From NCBI GenBank assembly GCA_947503395.1, contig CANNDP010000004.1, positions 1-25,698 on the forward strand: DNA of 25,698 nucleotides, given 5' to 3'. How positions within the stretch are numbered: the stretch's first letter is position 1; every line of letters starts with the position of its first letter. The translations under genes and the position numbers were made by a program. This document shows, piece after piece, positions 14,678 to 23,762 of this stretch. The notes below the pieces were generated by a model. It was not told the origin of the DNA. It searched no databases and worked only from the letters and a program-made list of their open reading frames with translations. Source of the stretch: Actinomycetota bacterium. GTDB lineage: Bacteria; Actinomycetota; Actinomycetes; Nanopelagicales; Nanopelagicaceae.

Positions 14678-16560
14678 AACGTCACCACCAGAGCGGCAAA
14701 GAGAGCAACGAGTGCGCCTATAAGAATTAGTAGAGCGTAATTACGAACATATCCAGTTTGCAGTTTGCGCATCCCTCTAGCACTTCCTAGCGCGCTGGAG
14801 CCAACTGCCCGAACTGCTCCATCAATAACACTCTCGTCGGTTTTAACTAATAGTTGAGTTAACTTCTGACCAGGGCGCATAAATAGGAACTCATTGGCAT
14901 CATCTTGGAGAAGATCTCGTCGAGTTACGCGAGTAAAGATGCTTACCTCACTTGGCGCTCTCTCTGATAACTCTCCGCGATACTTAATAAAGGCAATAGA
15001 AACTCCGATTATCACTGCAACTACTGCAAGAGTTGTGACAACTATTGGGGGCAAAAACTCTGCATGTTCGTGATGATCCTTATCAACAACTGGGGCTAGC
15101 CACTTAACAATGGCCTTGCCGCTATAGAGAAGGTAGCCAGAGGCGACTGAACCAACAGCCAAAACTGCCATAGGGGCCCACATCAAAAATGGTGATTCGT
15201 GAGGCTCGCTTCCCTCTGCCCAGCGCTTATTACCGAAGAAAGTCATGAGCATTAGGCGAGTCATATAAAAGGCTGTGATCACCGCTCCTAATAGAGCTGC
15301 AGAGCCAAAGAGAACTCCTTGCACGCCTCCTGCATTAAATGCAGTTTCAATTATTTTATCTTTTGAATAAAACCCTGCAAATGGTGGAACGCCAATAATT
15401 GCTAGGTATCCAAGACCAAAAGTAATTGAAGTTATCGGCATAAATTTAGCAAGTCCACCATAGCGTCGCATATTCACTTCATCATTCATGCCATGCATGA
15501 CTGAGCCTGCACCTAAGAACATTCCAGCTTTAAAGAAACCATGAGTTAGAAGATGCATGATTGCAAATGCATATCCAGCAGGACCAAAACCTGAAGCCAT
15601 GATCATGTAGCCAATTTGTGACATGGTTGAGGCAGCAAGTGCCTTTTTAATATCATCTTTTGCCATACCAATAATTGCGCCAAAGAGTAAGGTGATAGTT
15701 CCAACCATTACTACTGCTAGTTGCGCAGTTGGTGCATTATCAAATACAAAATTAGATCTAGTAATTAAATAAACTCCAGCCGTCACCATTGTTGCGGCAT
15801 GGATTAAAGCTGAAACGGGGGTTGGACCAGCCATTGCATCTCCAAGCCAGGCTTGAAGTGGGAATTGTGCTGACTTACCCGCTGCTGCCAGTAGCAACAT
15901 CAGACCCATTGCAGTAAGAGCGGCTTCACTTGCTCCGCCAACTTTCTCTTCAATTCCAATAAATGAAACGGCGCCAAAGTTTGCAAAAGCGATCATTACT
16001 GCAACTGATAATCCAAAGTCACCAACACGGTTGGCCACAAATGCCTTCTTTGCAGCAGTTGCATATTCAGGTTTCTGATTCCAGAAGCCAATAAGAAGGT
16101 AGGAGGCAAGGCCAACGCCCTCCCAGCCCACATAGAGATTCAGGTAAGAGTCCCCAAGAACTAGTAGGAGCATTGCTGCGATAAAGAAGTTTAAATATGC
16201 GAAAAAACGCCTTCTATCCCTGTCATGCGACATATAGGCAATGGAATAAACGTGAATGAGAGTTCCAACTCCAGTAATGAGTAGAACGAAGGCTATGGAT
16301 AACTGATCAAGCAAGAGCCCAGCATCTACATTGAATGTACCAACTGAAATCCAAGTAAATAGCTTCTGGGTAACAGCCCGTGATGACTCTGGACGATCTA
16401 TCATTGCAAAGAATTCCATCGCGCCAACTACAAAAGTGCTAGCAGAAATCAAAGTTGCAAATACATGCCCCCATTTATCAGCTTTTCGACCAAGAAGCAT
16501 CAAAAGCGCTGAGCTAAAAAGCGGCAGAGCGATTAAATAAACTAAGTTCTCTGAAGTCAT
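14674..16560 (-). CDS. nuoL: NADH-quinone oxidoreductase subunit L
   Basis: A 628-residue distal membrane subunit of complex I. LNLYVGWEGVGLASYLLIGF carries the key glutamate, AAKKAFVANRVGDFG the lysine, and MAKDDIKKALAASTMSQIGYM the antiporter signature. The last ~120 residues, ending in a final transmembrane helix (LLILIGALVALFAALVVTL), match the lateral arm helix that braces NuoL against NuoM and NuoN. ATG at 16560 directly follows the nuoK stop (TAAATG). Length is slightly above the E. coli protein (about 613 residues), as is usual in the family. Confidence 0.96.
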   Translation of the reverse strand: MTSENLVYLIALPLFSSALLMLLGRKADKWGHVFATLISASTFVVGAMEFFAMIDRPESSRAVTQKLFTWISVGTFNVDAGLLLDQLSIAFVLLITGVGTLIHVYSIAYMSHDRDRRRFFAYLNFFIAAMLLLVLGDSYLNLYVGWEGVGLASYLLIGFWNQKPEYATAAKKAFVANRVGDFGLSVAVMIAFANFGAVSFIGIEEKVGGASEAALTAMGLMLLLAAAGKSAQFPLQAWLGDAMAGPTPVSALIHAATMVTAGVYLITRSNFVFDNAPTAQLAVVMVGTITLLFGAIIGMAKDDIKKALAASTMSQIGYMIMASGFGPAGYAFAIMHLLTHGFFKAGMFLGAGSVMHGMNDEVNMRRYGGLAKFMPITSITFGLGYLAIIGVPPFAGFYSKDKIIETAFNAGGVQGVLFGSAALLGAVITAFYMTRLMLMTFFGNKRWAEGSEPHESPFLMWAPMAVLAVGSVASGYLLYSGKAIVKWLAPVVDKDHHEHAEFLPPIVVTTLAVVAVIIGVSIAFIKYRGELSERAPSEVSIFTRVTRRDLLQDDANEFLFMRPGQKLTQLLVKTDESVIDGAVRAVGSSALGSARGMRKLQTGYVRNYALLILIGALVALFAALVVTL

Positions 16561-16860
16561 TTATCGACTCAACAAACTTGCATCATCAACTGATGCAGAT
16601 CGACGAGAGCGGAAGATAGTGACAATAATTGCAAGACCAACTACAACTTCACATGCTGCGACAACCATGGTGAAGAAGGCCATAACTTGACCTTCTAGAT
16701 TTCCATTAATTTTAGCGAAAGTAACAAAAGCTAGATTGGCAGCATTGAGCATAAGTTCAATACACATGAAAACAACAATTGCATTCTTTCGAACAATAAC
16801 TCCAACAGCTCCTATTGAAAATAGGATTGCTGAGAGATAGAGATAATTTGTTGGATTCAT
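16561..16860 (-). CDS. nuoK: NADH-quinone oxidoreductase subunit K
   Basis: A 99-residue, three-helix membrane subunit of complex I. CIELMLNAANLAF and AACEVVVGLAIIV contain the two intramembrane glutamates (about residues 36 and 70) essential for proton transfer. Length is exactly that of the family. Its ATG at 16860 overlaps the nuoJ stop by one base (TAATG) and its stop abuts the nuoL start with no spacer. Confidence 0.96.
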   Translation of the reverse strand: MNPTNYLYLSAILFSIGAVGVIVRKNAIVVFMCIELMLNAANLAFVTFAKINGNLEGQVMAFFTMVVAACEVVVGLAIIVTIFRSRRSASVDDASLLSR

Positions 16861-17624
16861 TACTTGTTGCCCTCATCATCAATCTTTGGCAATCCCTCTA
16901 ATTGATAGCTCTTAGATTCAGCTACATCACCTCTGCGATGGAGCACTTCTGCGGTTGAAAGATCAGATGGTTTTCCATCTGGCAATAAGGCTGGAAGATC
17001 TAGCGCGTTATTTCTGGCATAAACACCAGAGCCTGGAAGACCTGCTGCCGTTGCAATCGATTTTCCACGAAAGCGCGCTATAGATCGTGCTCGCTGAGAA
17101 GTTCTTGCGACATCACTTTTTTCAGAGTGGGCAAGAACCATTGCGCCAAGGGCTGCGGTAATAAGAAGCGCTGAAATGACCTCAAAAGCCCAGACATAAT
17201 CGCTAAATAGGTATTGAGCCAGGCCCTCTACATTTCCACCGCTATTGGCTTCATCTAAGCCAACGCTCGGCCTTCCAAGCTCTGCGCGAGCGATGAAGGT
17301 AATGAGTGTTAGCGAGAAGGCTAGAGCTGTAAAGATTGCAACAGAGCGAATCCCTTTGATCTTTTCAACTAATGAATCTGATGAATCCACTCCAACTAAC
17401 ATCAAGATAAAAAGGAAGAGCATCATTACTGCTCCGGTATAGACCACAATTTGAACAATTCCAAGAAATGGTGCTTCGAGAGCAATATAGAAAATCGCTA
17501 AGGTAATCATCACCCAAGCAAGCAGAATTGCCGAGTGAACAGCTTTTTTCATGAATAACATAGCAACCGATGCCAAAACGGCAAGAGGAGCTAGTACCCA
17601 GAATAAAGCTGATTCACCGCTCAT
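16860..17624 (-). CDS. nuoJ: NADH-quinone oxidoreductase subunit J
   Basis: A 254-residue membrane subunit of complex I with five hydrophobic helices in the first ~165 residues, including IVQIVVYTGAVMMLFLFILML, the conserved helix 3 region near residue 55 that has a pi-bulge in solved complexes. The hydrophilic C-terminal ~85 residues, absent from the 184-residue E. coli protein, are an extension commonly seen in actinobacteria and probably lie in the cytoplasm. ATG at 17624 overlaps the nuoI stop by one base. Confidence 0.95.
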   Translation of the reverse strand: MSGESALFWVLAPLAVLASVAMLFMKKAVHSAILLAWVMITLAIFYIALEAPFLGIVQIVVYTGAVMMLFLFILMLVGVDSSDSLVEKIKGIRSVAIFTALAFSLTLITFIARAELGRPSVGLDEANSGGNVEGLAQYLFSDYVWAFEVISALLITAALGAMVLAHSEKSDVARTSQRARSIARFRGKSIATAAGLPGSGVYARNNALDLPALLPDGKPSDLSTAEVLHRRGDVAESKSYQLEGLPKIDDEGNK

Positions 17625-18253
17625 TACTTCTCTCCACCTGCCTTTGTATCTTGCGATGGATGCGACTCTTTAATTTCATTTCGGTAATAATTGTGATGAT
17701 CAGACTCTGGATACATTGGATGTGGTGGCATCAACATTCCAGCGCGAAGTGGAGCAAGTAAATCTTCTTTTTCCCAGATTAATTTCTGACGTGTGTCATC
17801 AGCAATTTCATATTCGTTTGTCATTGTCAGCGCTCTTGTTGGACAAGCTTCTATACATAGACCACAGAAAATACAACGCAGATAATTGATCTGATAAACC
17901 TTGGCATGTCGCTCACCCGGGGAGATTTGATTACCCTCGGTGTTATTTTCTCCTTCAACATAGATTGCATCTGCAGGACAAGCCCAAGCGCAGAGCTCAC
18001 AGCCAATGCACTTTTCAAGACCATCTTCATAGCGATTTAGTTGATGGCGACCATGAAAGCGTGGCGCAACTTCCGGTTTAACTTCAGGGTATTCAATGGT
18101 GTTGGGTTTCTTAAACATCGTGCTGAAGGTGACCCAGAAGCCTTTTAATTGGGTGAAAAAGCCTGCTGCCTCGGTTCCAGTAACGGGAACTGATTGATCG
18201 GCAGCCTTTTGAATGGCCCCTGAAGGCTTGGGTTCTAAGTGAAATTCACTCAT
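17624..18253 (-). CDS. nuoI: NADH-quinone oxidoreductase subunit I
   Basis: A 209-residue ferredoxin-like subunit at the junction of the peripheral and membrane arms, carrying electrons through clusters N6a and N6b toward N2. Two [4Fe-4S] motifs are intact: Cys82, 85, 88, 92 (CIGCELCAWACP) and Cys127, 130, 133, 137 (CIFCGLCIEACP). The first ~50 residues are an N-terminal extension with an amphipathic segment before FHGRHQLNRYEDGLEKC. ATG at 18253 abuts the nuoH stop (TAAATG). Confidence 0.96.
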   Translation of the reverse strand: MSEFHLEPKPSGAIQKAADQSVPVTGTEAAGFFTQLKGFWVTFSTMFKKPNTIEYPEVKPEVAPRFHGRHQLNRYEDGLEKCIGCELCAWACPADAIYVEGENNTEGNQISPGERHAKVYQINYLRCIFCGLCIEACPTRALTMTNEYEIADDTRQKLIWEKEDLLAPLRAGMLMPPHPMYPESDHHNYYRNEIKESHPSQDTKAGGEK

Positions 18254-19486
18254 TTAATTACCCTCCTTTTCTTTTAAAGCTAGAGATGTCGGAAGGGCTG
18301 GGACTGGAAATGATGGTTCAGGCATTGGACCAACTTGATTTGCTAACTCTTCAGCCTTGATTTTTGAACGATCATAAATAGTCATTGCGCCAAGAACCGC
18401 TAAAACAACTGCTCCAGTAAATCCTGCAATAACAAATTGTGAAGCGCCTTGCTGAGTTAAAAGGCGAAGTGTGGCAACAACTAAAATCCAAGCAACATTT
18501 ACTGGAATCAATACTTTCCATCCAAATTTCATGAATTGGTCATAACGCAACCTTGGCAGAGTTCCTCGTAGCCAGACAAAGAAAAAGAAGAATGCAAGAA
18601 CTTTTAGGAAGAACCAGATGAAGCTAAACCAACCGCCCAGCCAAGCTGATGTGAAGCCGAGTCCTGGAGGAGCACTTGGTCCTCCTAAAAATAGAGTAGT
18701 TGCAAGAGCAGAGACTGCAATGATGTTTACATATTCAGCTAAGAAGAACAGCGCAAACTTGAGTGATGAGTACTCAGTATGGAAGCCGCCAACTAATTCG
18801 CCTTCTGCTTCGGCTAAATCAAATGGTGCACGATTTGTCTCACCCACCATAGAAATGACATAAATTGCAAATGAAGGGAAAAGAACAACAACATTCCACC
18901 ATGTTGATTGCGCAGCAATTATGTCTCCGGTTGACATGGATCCGGCATAGATAAAGACACCCACGAATGAAAGTCCCATAGCAATTTCATAGGAGATGAC
19001 TTGAGCGCTAGAGCGCAGTCCGCCAAGTAGTGGGTATGTCGAGCCTGAAGACCAGCCAGCTAGAACGATTCCATAAACCCCAATTGATGCTGTTGCTAGA
19101 ACATATAAGACTCCAACTGGCAGATCAGTTAATTGCATGATGGTCTGCTCGCCAAAGAAATTAACTTCACCCGTGAGTGGAATAACGGCAAAGGCCATAA
19201 AGCAGGTAGTGACGCTAATTATTGGGGCTATGACAAATACCGCGCGATCTGCTGCTGCCGGAATGATGTCTTCTTTCAAAGCTAGTTTCACACCATCTGC
19301 CAAAGCTTGAATTAAACCAAATGGACCAACTCGGTTTGGCCCCATACGCATCTGCATTCGAGCAACAATGCGTCTCTCGCCCCAAACTGAGAGAAGTGTT
19401 AGAACGACACAGAGAGCAAAGACGAGAACGCCTTTTGCAACAATTACCCAGGTTGGATCATCAAGAATTATCGATGCGCTATTCAT
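18254..19486 (-). CDS. nuoH: NADH-quinone oxidoreductase subunit H
   Basis: A 410-residue membrane subunit that forms much of the quinone-binding cavity and the heel of complex I. GERRIVARMQMRMGPNRVGP and APFDLAEAEGELVGGFHTEY are the conserved quinone-site and E-channel loops, with eight helices predicted. The protein is about 85 residues longer than E. coli NuoH; the extra hydrophilic, proline-rich C-terminus (PMPEPSFPVPALPTS) is typical of actinobacterial NuoH. ATG at 19486 overlaps the nuoG stop as ATGA. Confidence 0.96.
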   Translation of the reverse strand: MNSASIILDDPTWVIVAKGVLVFALCVVLTLLSVWGERRIVARMQMRMGPNRVGPFGLIQALADGVKLALKEDIIPAAADRAVFVIAPIISVTTCFMAFAVIPLTGEVNFFGEQTIMQLTDLPVGVLYVLATASIGVYGIVLAGWSSGSTYPLLGGLRSSAQVISYEIAMGLSFVGVFIYAGSMSTGDIIAAQSTWWNVVVLFPSFAIYVISMVGETNRAPFDLAEAEGELVGGFHTEYSSLKFALFFLAEYVNIIAVSALATTLFLGGPSAPPGLGFTSAWLGGWFSFIWFFLKVLAFFFFFVWLRGTLPRLRYDQFMKFGWKVLIPVNVAWILVVATLRLLTQQGASQFVIAGFTGAVVLAVLGAMTIYDRSKIKAEELANQVGPMPEPSFPVPALPTSLALKEKEGN

Positions 19487-21837
19487 GCTCTCACCACCGA
19501 TACCTCACCTGATGTAATCCCTAGGCTTTCAATTACTTTGCTATTGATGCTATTGCGGGGCACCCAGACTGATTCTTCATCGATTGAATCAATCTGACAG
19601 GCAAGTGCGATCTCACCTCTTGGCGTTGAAATCTTTATTTGATCTCCATTTGAAACACCCAAAGAATCTGCGCGGCTCTTAGAAATAATTGCAACTGATG
19701 GGTGGGCCGTTCCCGCTAAATTATTTTCTCCATCTTGCATAGATCCAGAATCAAGAAGCAATCTCCAGGAGCATAGATTTGCTTTTCCATTAGCAATCTT
19801 TGTTGATTCAACACTTACTGGAGTAAAGCTCTCACGCTTATGCCAAGTACCAAGTGAGTTAAATTCATCTCTTGCAGAGCTAACAGTTGGAAGATTGATG
19901 CTAGATTCCATCTCATCTGCAAGCATTGAAAGGATTCGCACATCACTTCTGGTTAGAGAATCAGGTACAGCTGCTTCAAAGTATCTTGCTCTGGATTCCC
20001 AATTAATAAAAGTTCCACTCTTTTCGACAACTGCTGCAACTGGAAGGACAACATCTGCAATCTGGGTCACTGCGCTCTGGCGAATTTCAAGTGAAACGAT
20101 AAAAGCCTTCTCCATAATTGCTTGGTAATCAGGTGAGATATCAAGGGGATCAACGCCGCCAACTAAGAGGGCGCCAATATTGCCTTTTTCTACCTCTTTA
20201 ATGATTTCATCGCTATCAAGTCCAGGGTTACTTGGAAGACTTGAAACGCCCCATGCAGCTTGAAGATCAACCCTTGCAGCGTTATCGCTTACCGGTCTTG
20301 CTCCTGGAAGAAGATTAGATAGCGCTCCAGCTTCAAGTGCTCCTCGCTCACCGGCTCTTCTTGGTATCCAGGCAAGTTTTGCACCGCTATTTGCAGCAAG
20401 AGCAACTGCAGCAGAAATTGCACCAGTGCTCTCAGAGAGGCGCTCTCCAATAAGGATTACTGATTTATTCGAAAGATTTGAGATTTTTGAAATTGCAGAG
20501 GCTTCGTTGCCTGCTGGGGTTGAGACTAGTTCTGCTTTCAACTTCTTATTTCCGCGAGATGCAAAAGGAGCAACAGCTGTAATTTTCAATTCACGTTTTT
20601 TTACTTGCTTATAGAGGCGAAGGAAGACAATTGGTGATTCTTCTTCAGCTTCAAAGCCAAGAAGAAGAACATGATCTGCTCTATCAAGATCTTTGTAATT
20701 AATTTGAGTTCCCACAACATGTGAGGCTAAGAAGTTCTTCTCTTCCTTTGAAGTTACTCGCGAGCGAAAATCAATATCGTTTGTATTAAGGGCGATGCGA
20801 GCAAACTTGGAGTATCCATAAGCATCCTCAAGAGTTGCTCTTCCTCCAACTAATACTGCAGAGCGATTCTCCTTTAAACCTTTTGCTGCAAGCGCTAGAG
20901 CCTCTGGCCATGAAGCCTCTCTTAATTGACCACTTTCATCCCTAATTAATGGAGTAGTAATGCGATCTTTAGCGTTTACATACTTAAATGCCCAGCGCCC
21001 CTTATCGCAGTTCCACTCTTCATTAACTGCCGCATCATCTCCTGCAAGACGGCGTAGCGTTTTTCCGCGACGAACATCGGTTCGCATATCGCATCCCGAT
21101 GCGCAGTGTTCGCAGGCAGAAGGGGTTGAAATTAGATCAAATGGACGGGCTCGGAAGCGATATGAAGCTCCAGTGAGCGCTCCCACAGGGCAGATTTGAA
21201 CTGTATTTCCTGAAAAGTAGGACTCAAATGGTTCTTTCTCATAGATGCCAACTTGCTGAAGTGCGCCTCGTTCATTGAGAGTAATAAATGGATCTCCTGC
21301 AATCTGCTCAGAGAACCTAGTGCAGCGAGCGCAGAGGATGCAGCGTTCACGATCGAGAAGAACTTGCGAGGAAATATTGATTGGCTTTTCAAAGGTTCTC
21401 TTTGTTCCTTCAAACCTTGATTCTTCGCGGCCATTACTCATCGCTTGATTCTGCAAGGGGCACTCGCCGCCCTTATCGCAGACTGGACAATCAAGTGGGT
21501 GGTTAATCAGTAATAACTCCATAACACCTTGTTGCGCCTTATCAGCAACAGCTGAGGTGAGTTGAGTATTAACAATCATTCCCGGCTCAACTGGAATGGT
21601 GCAAGAGGCCTGTGGTTTTGGAAACTTTCTTCCATTAACTTCAATCTCAACTAAACATTGGCGGCATGCTCCAACAGGATCAAGAAGTGGGTGATCACAG
21701 AAACGTGGAATCTGAATTCCTAATTTCTCAGCAGCTCTAATAACTAAAGTTCCCTTTGGAACGCTAACTTCAAATCCATCGATAGTTATAGTAATCATTT
21801 CTACCGCTGTCTCTGTTGTAATCTCTTGAGTACTCAT
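19483..21837 (-). CDS. nuoG: NADH-quinone oxidoreductase subunit G
   Basis: A 784-residue iron-sulfur subunit of the peripheral arm. Ligands are complete for N1b [2Fe-2S] (Cys47, 58, 61, 79), the His-ligated N5 (His113, Cys117, 120, 126), N4 (Cys166, 169, 172, 216) and the off-path N7 cluster (Cys242, 245, 249, 277), which many other lineages have lost. The rest is a molybdopterin-oxidoreductase-like domain without catalytic cofactor, ending in a formate-dehydrogenase-like beta-barrel domain (SLGVSNGDQIKISTPRGEIAL). ATG at 21837 overlaps the nuoEF stop in ATGA; its own stop overlaps nuoH. Confidence 0.96.
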   Translation of the reverse strand: MSTQEITTETAVEMITITIDGFEVSVPKGTLVIRAAEKLGIQIPRFCDHPLLDPVGACRQCLVEIEVNGRKFPKPQASCTIPVEPGMIVNTQLTSAVADKAQQGVMELLLINHPLDCPVCDKGGECPLQNQAMSNGREESRFEGTKRTFEKPINISSQVLLDRERCILCARCTRFSEQIAGDPFITLNERGALQQVGIYEKEPFESYFSGNTVQICPVGALTGASYRFRARPFDLISTPSACEHCASGCDMRTDVRRGKTLRRLAGDDAAVNEEWNCDKGRWAFKYVNAKDRITTPLIRDESGQLREASWPEALALAAKGLKENRSAVLVGGRATLEDAYGYSKFARIALNTNDIDFRSRVTSKEEKNFLASHVVGTQINYKDLDRADHVLLLGFEAEEESPIVFLRLYKQVKKRELKITAVAPFASRGNKKLKAELVSTPAGNEASAISKISNLSNKSVILIGERLSESTGAISAAVALAANSGAKLAWIPRRAGERGALEAGALSNLLPGARPVSDNAARVDLQAAWGVSSLPSNPGLDSDEIIKEVEKGNIGALLVGGVDPLDISPDYQAIMEKAFIVSLEIRQSAVTQIADVVLPVAAVVEKSGTFINWESRARYFEAAVPDSLTRSDVRILSMLADEMESSINLPTVSSARDEFNSLGTWHKRESFTPVSVESTKIANGKANLCSWRLLLDSGSMQDGENNLAGTAHPSVAIISKSRADSLGVSNGDQIKISTPRGEIALACQIDSIDEESVWVPRNSINSKVIESLGITSGEVSVVRA

Positions 21838-23762
21838 ACCCTCACCCCATCTGATGTAAGAAGTGATGAGGCGGCAGGGTTAAAAGGTGATCCACCAATT
21901 CTTAAATGCTCTAAATACTCTTCACGGAAATATTTGATGGAGGAGATGATTGGACTTGCTGCGCCATCAGCGAGTGCGCAGAATGAGCGACCAGCAATGT
22001 TGTCGCAGAGATCAAGTAATTTCTCAAGATCTGCTTGCTCGCCTTTTCCTGCATCAAGATCTTTAAGGATTTGAACTAACCACCAGGTGCCCTCACGGCA
22101 TGGGGTGCATTTTCCGCATGATTCATGCTTATAAAACTCAGTCCAGCGAAGGACCGCTCTAACCACGCTGGTTGTCTCATCAAATATTTGCAGCGCCTTG
22201 GTTCCAAGCATTGAGCCAGCTGCGGCAACGCCTTCATAATCAAGTGGAATATCTAGGTGTTCATCAGTAAATATCGGAGTTGATGAACCACCAGGAGTCC
22301 AGAACTTCAACTTATTGCCATTACGCATTCCCCCAGCCATATCAATTAACTCTCGAAGAGTTATGCCAAGAGGTGCTTCAAATTGTCCAGGATTTTTAAC
22401 ATGTCCTGAAAGTGAGTAGAGCGTAAAGCCTTTGCTCTTCTCTGTTCCAAGTGATGCAAACCATTGCGCTCCGTTATTAATAATTGCTGGAACGGATGCA
22501 ACTGATTCAACGTTATTAACCACAGTTGGACGGGCATATAAACCTGCAATTGCTGGAAATGGTGGGCGAAGTCTTGGTTGGCCGCGGAAACCTTCAAGAG
22601 AATCAAGAAGAGCTGTCTCTTCACCACAGATATATGCACCAGCACCAACATGAAGTACTAGATCTAAATCAAAACCTTTACCTAAAATGTTCTTTCCAAG
22701 TAGCCCTGCTTTATAGGCATCTTCGATAGCTTGTTGAACTCGACGAATTACATGGGCCACTTCGCCGCGAATATAGATAAATGCATGTTTTGCTCTAATG
22801 GCATAAGAGCCAATGATGATTCCTTCAATTAAAACATGAGGATTAGCAAGCATTAGCGGGGTATCTTTACAAGTACCTGGCTCTGATTCATCAGCATTAA
22901 CAACAAAGTAATGTTCTTTGTTATCACCTTGCGGGATAAAGCCCCACTTCATACCAGTTGGAAAACCAGCGCCGCCGCGGCCGCGTAGCCCTGAATCCTT
23001 AACCGCTTGAATTACTTCATCTGGGCTCATATTTAGAGCCTTTTCAATAGCTTTATAGCCACCATTTCTACGATAGCCATCTAGAGTAAATGAATCCTTT
23101 TGATCATAGCTCTTGGTTAACTCTGGAGTTAATTTCTTATTGCCACTCTGTGCGATTTTTAACCCTAGAAGAGTTGGCTCTCCTGCTGAAACCCCCTGGT
23201 TTGCAAGTCCATCATTAATACCTGCAAGAAGTGCTGAGTTCTCTTTCCAAGTTGGCAATTTATCTGGGCCACGCGTTGGAGCTATTGGATTTCCTTGGCG
23301 CATTGAGTCAACTAGATCTTTAGCTGATTCAACGCTCTGATTGTCGTAGAACTCCCAGTTGGCCATAACAACAGGTGCGTAGTCACAAGCAGCATTACAT
23401 TCAATGTGCTCTATTGAAACTTTGCCATCTTGTGTTACTCCATTGTTTTCAACACCAAGATGTTCTTTAAGCGATTCAAATATCTCATCCCCACCCATAA
23501 TCGCACATAAGGTGTTGGTGCAGACTCCAACATGATATTCGCCGACAGGGCCGCGCTTATATTGAGTATAAAAAGTTGCTACCGCGCTAACTTCAGCGCT
23601 TTCTAGATTTAACTTCTTAGCAATTACTTCAATACTTTCAGGAGTCACATATCCATCTTTAGATTGGGCAAAATGCAGAAGTGGCATGATGGCAGAACGT
23701 GAACGTGGATATCGATTGATGATCGAATCCATTACTAAATTATCAGAATCAGTTAATGGCAT
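21834..23762 (-). CDS. nuoEF: NuoE-NuoF fusion, complex I NADH dehydrogenase module
   Basis: A 642-residue single reading frame joining two subunits usually encoded separately. Residues 1 to about 180 are NuoE: a helical start, then a thioredoxin-like [2Fe-2S] (N1a) domain with Cys81, 86, 122 and 126. Residues from about 210 are NuoF, opening LTPELTKSYDQKDSFTLDGYRR, with the FMN/NADH motif GRGGAGFPTGMKW (261-273), NADESEPGTCKD (289-300) and the N3 [4Fe-4S] ligands Cys549, 552, 555 and 595. The linker near 180-210 contains no in-frame stop and no ATG, GTG or TTG that could start a separate NuoF. The module takes hydride from NADH and passes electrons to NuoG. The E-F fused layout recalls HoxF and some formate dehydrogenase beta subunits, but it sits here between nuoD and nuoG. 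Start ATG at 23762 overlaps the nuoD stop (TAATG). Confidence 0.94.
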   Translation of the reverse strand: MPLTDSDNLVMDSIINRYPRSRSAIMPLLHFAQSKDGYVTPESIEVIAKKLNLESAEVSAVATFYTQYKRGPVGEYHVGVCTNTLCAIMGGDEIFESLKEHLGVENNGVTQDGKVSIEHIECNAACDYAPVVMANWEFYDNQSVESAKDLVDSMRQGNPIAPTRGPDKLPTWKENSALLAGINDGLANQGVSAGEPTLLGLKIAQSGNKKLTPELTKSYDQKDSFTLDGYRRNGGYKAIEKALNMSPDEVIQAVKDSGLRGRGGAGFPTGMKWGFIPQGDNKEHYFVVNADESEPGTCKDTPLMLANPHVLIEGIIIGSYAIRAKHAFIYIRGEVAHVIRRVQQAIEDAYKAGLLGKNILGKGFDLDLVLHVGAGAYICGEETALLDSLEGFRGQPRLRPPFPAIAGLYARPTVVNNVESVASVPAIINNGAQWFASLGTEKSKGFTLYSLSGHVKNPGQFEAPLGITLRELIDMAGGMRNGNKLKFWTPGGSSTPIFTDEHLDIPLDYEGVAAAGSMLGTKALQIFDETTSVVRAVLRWTEFYKHESCGKCTPCREGTWWLVQILKDLDAGKGEQADLEKLLDLCDNIAGRSFCALADGAASPIISSIKYFREEYLEHLRIGGSPFNPAASSLLTSDGVRV

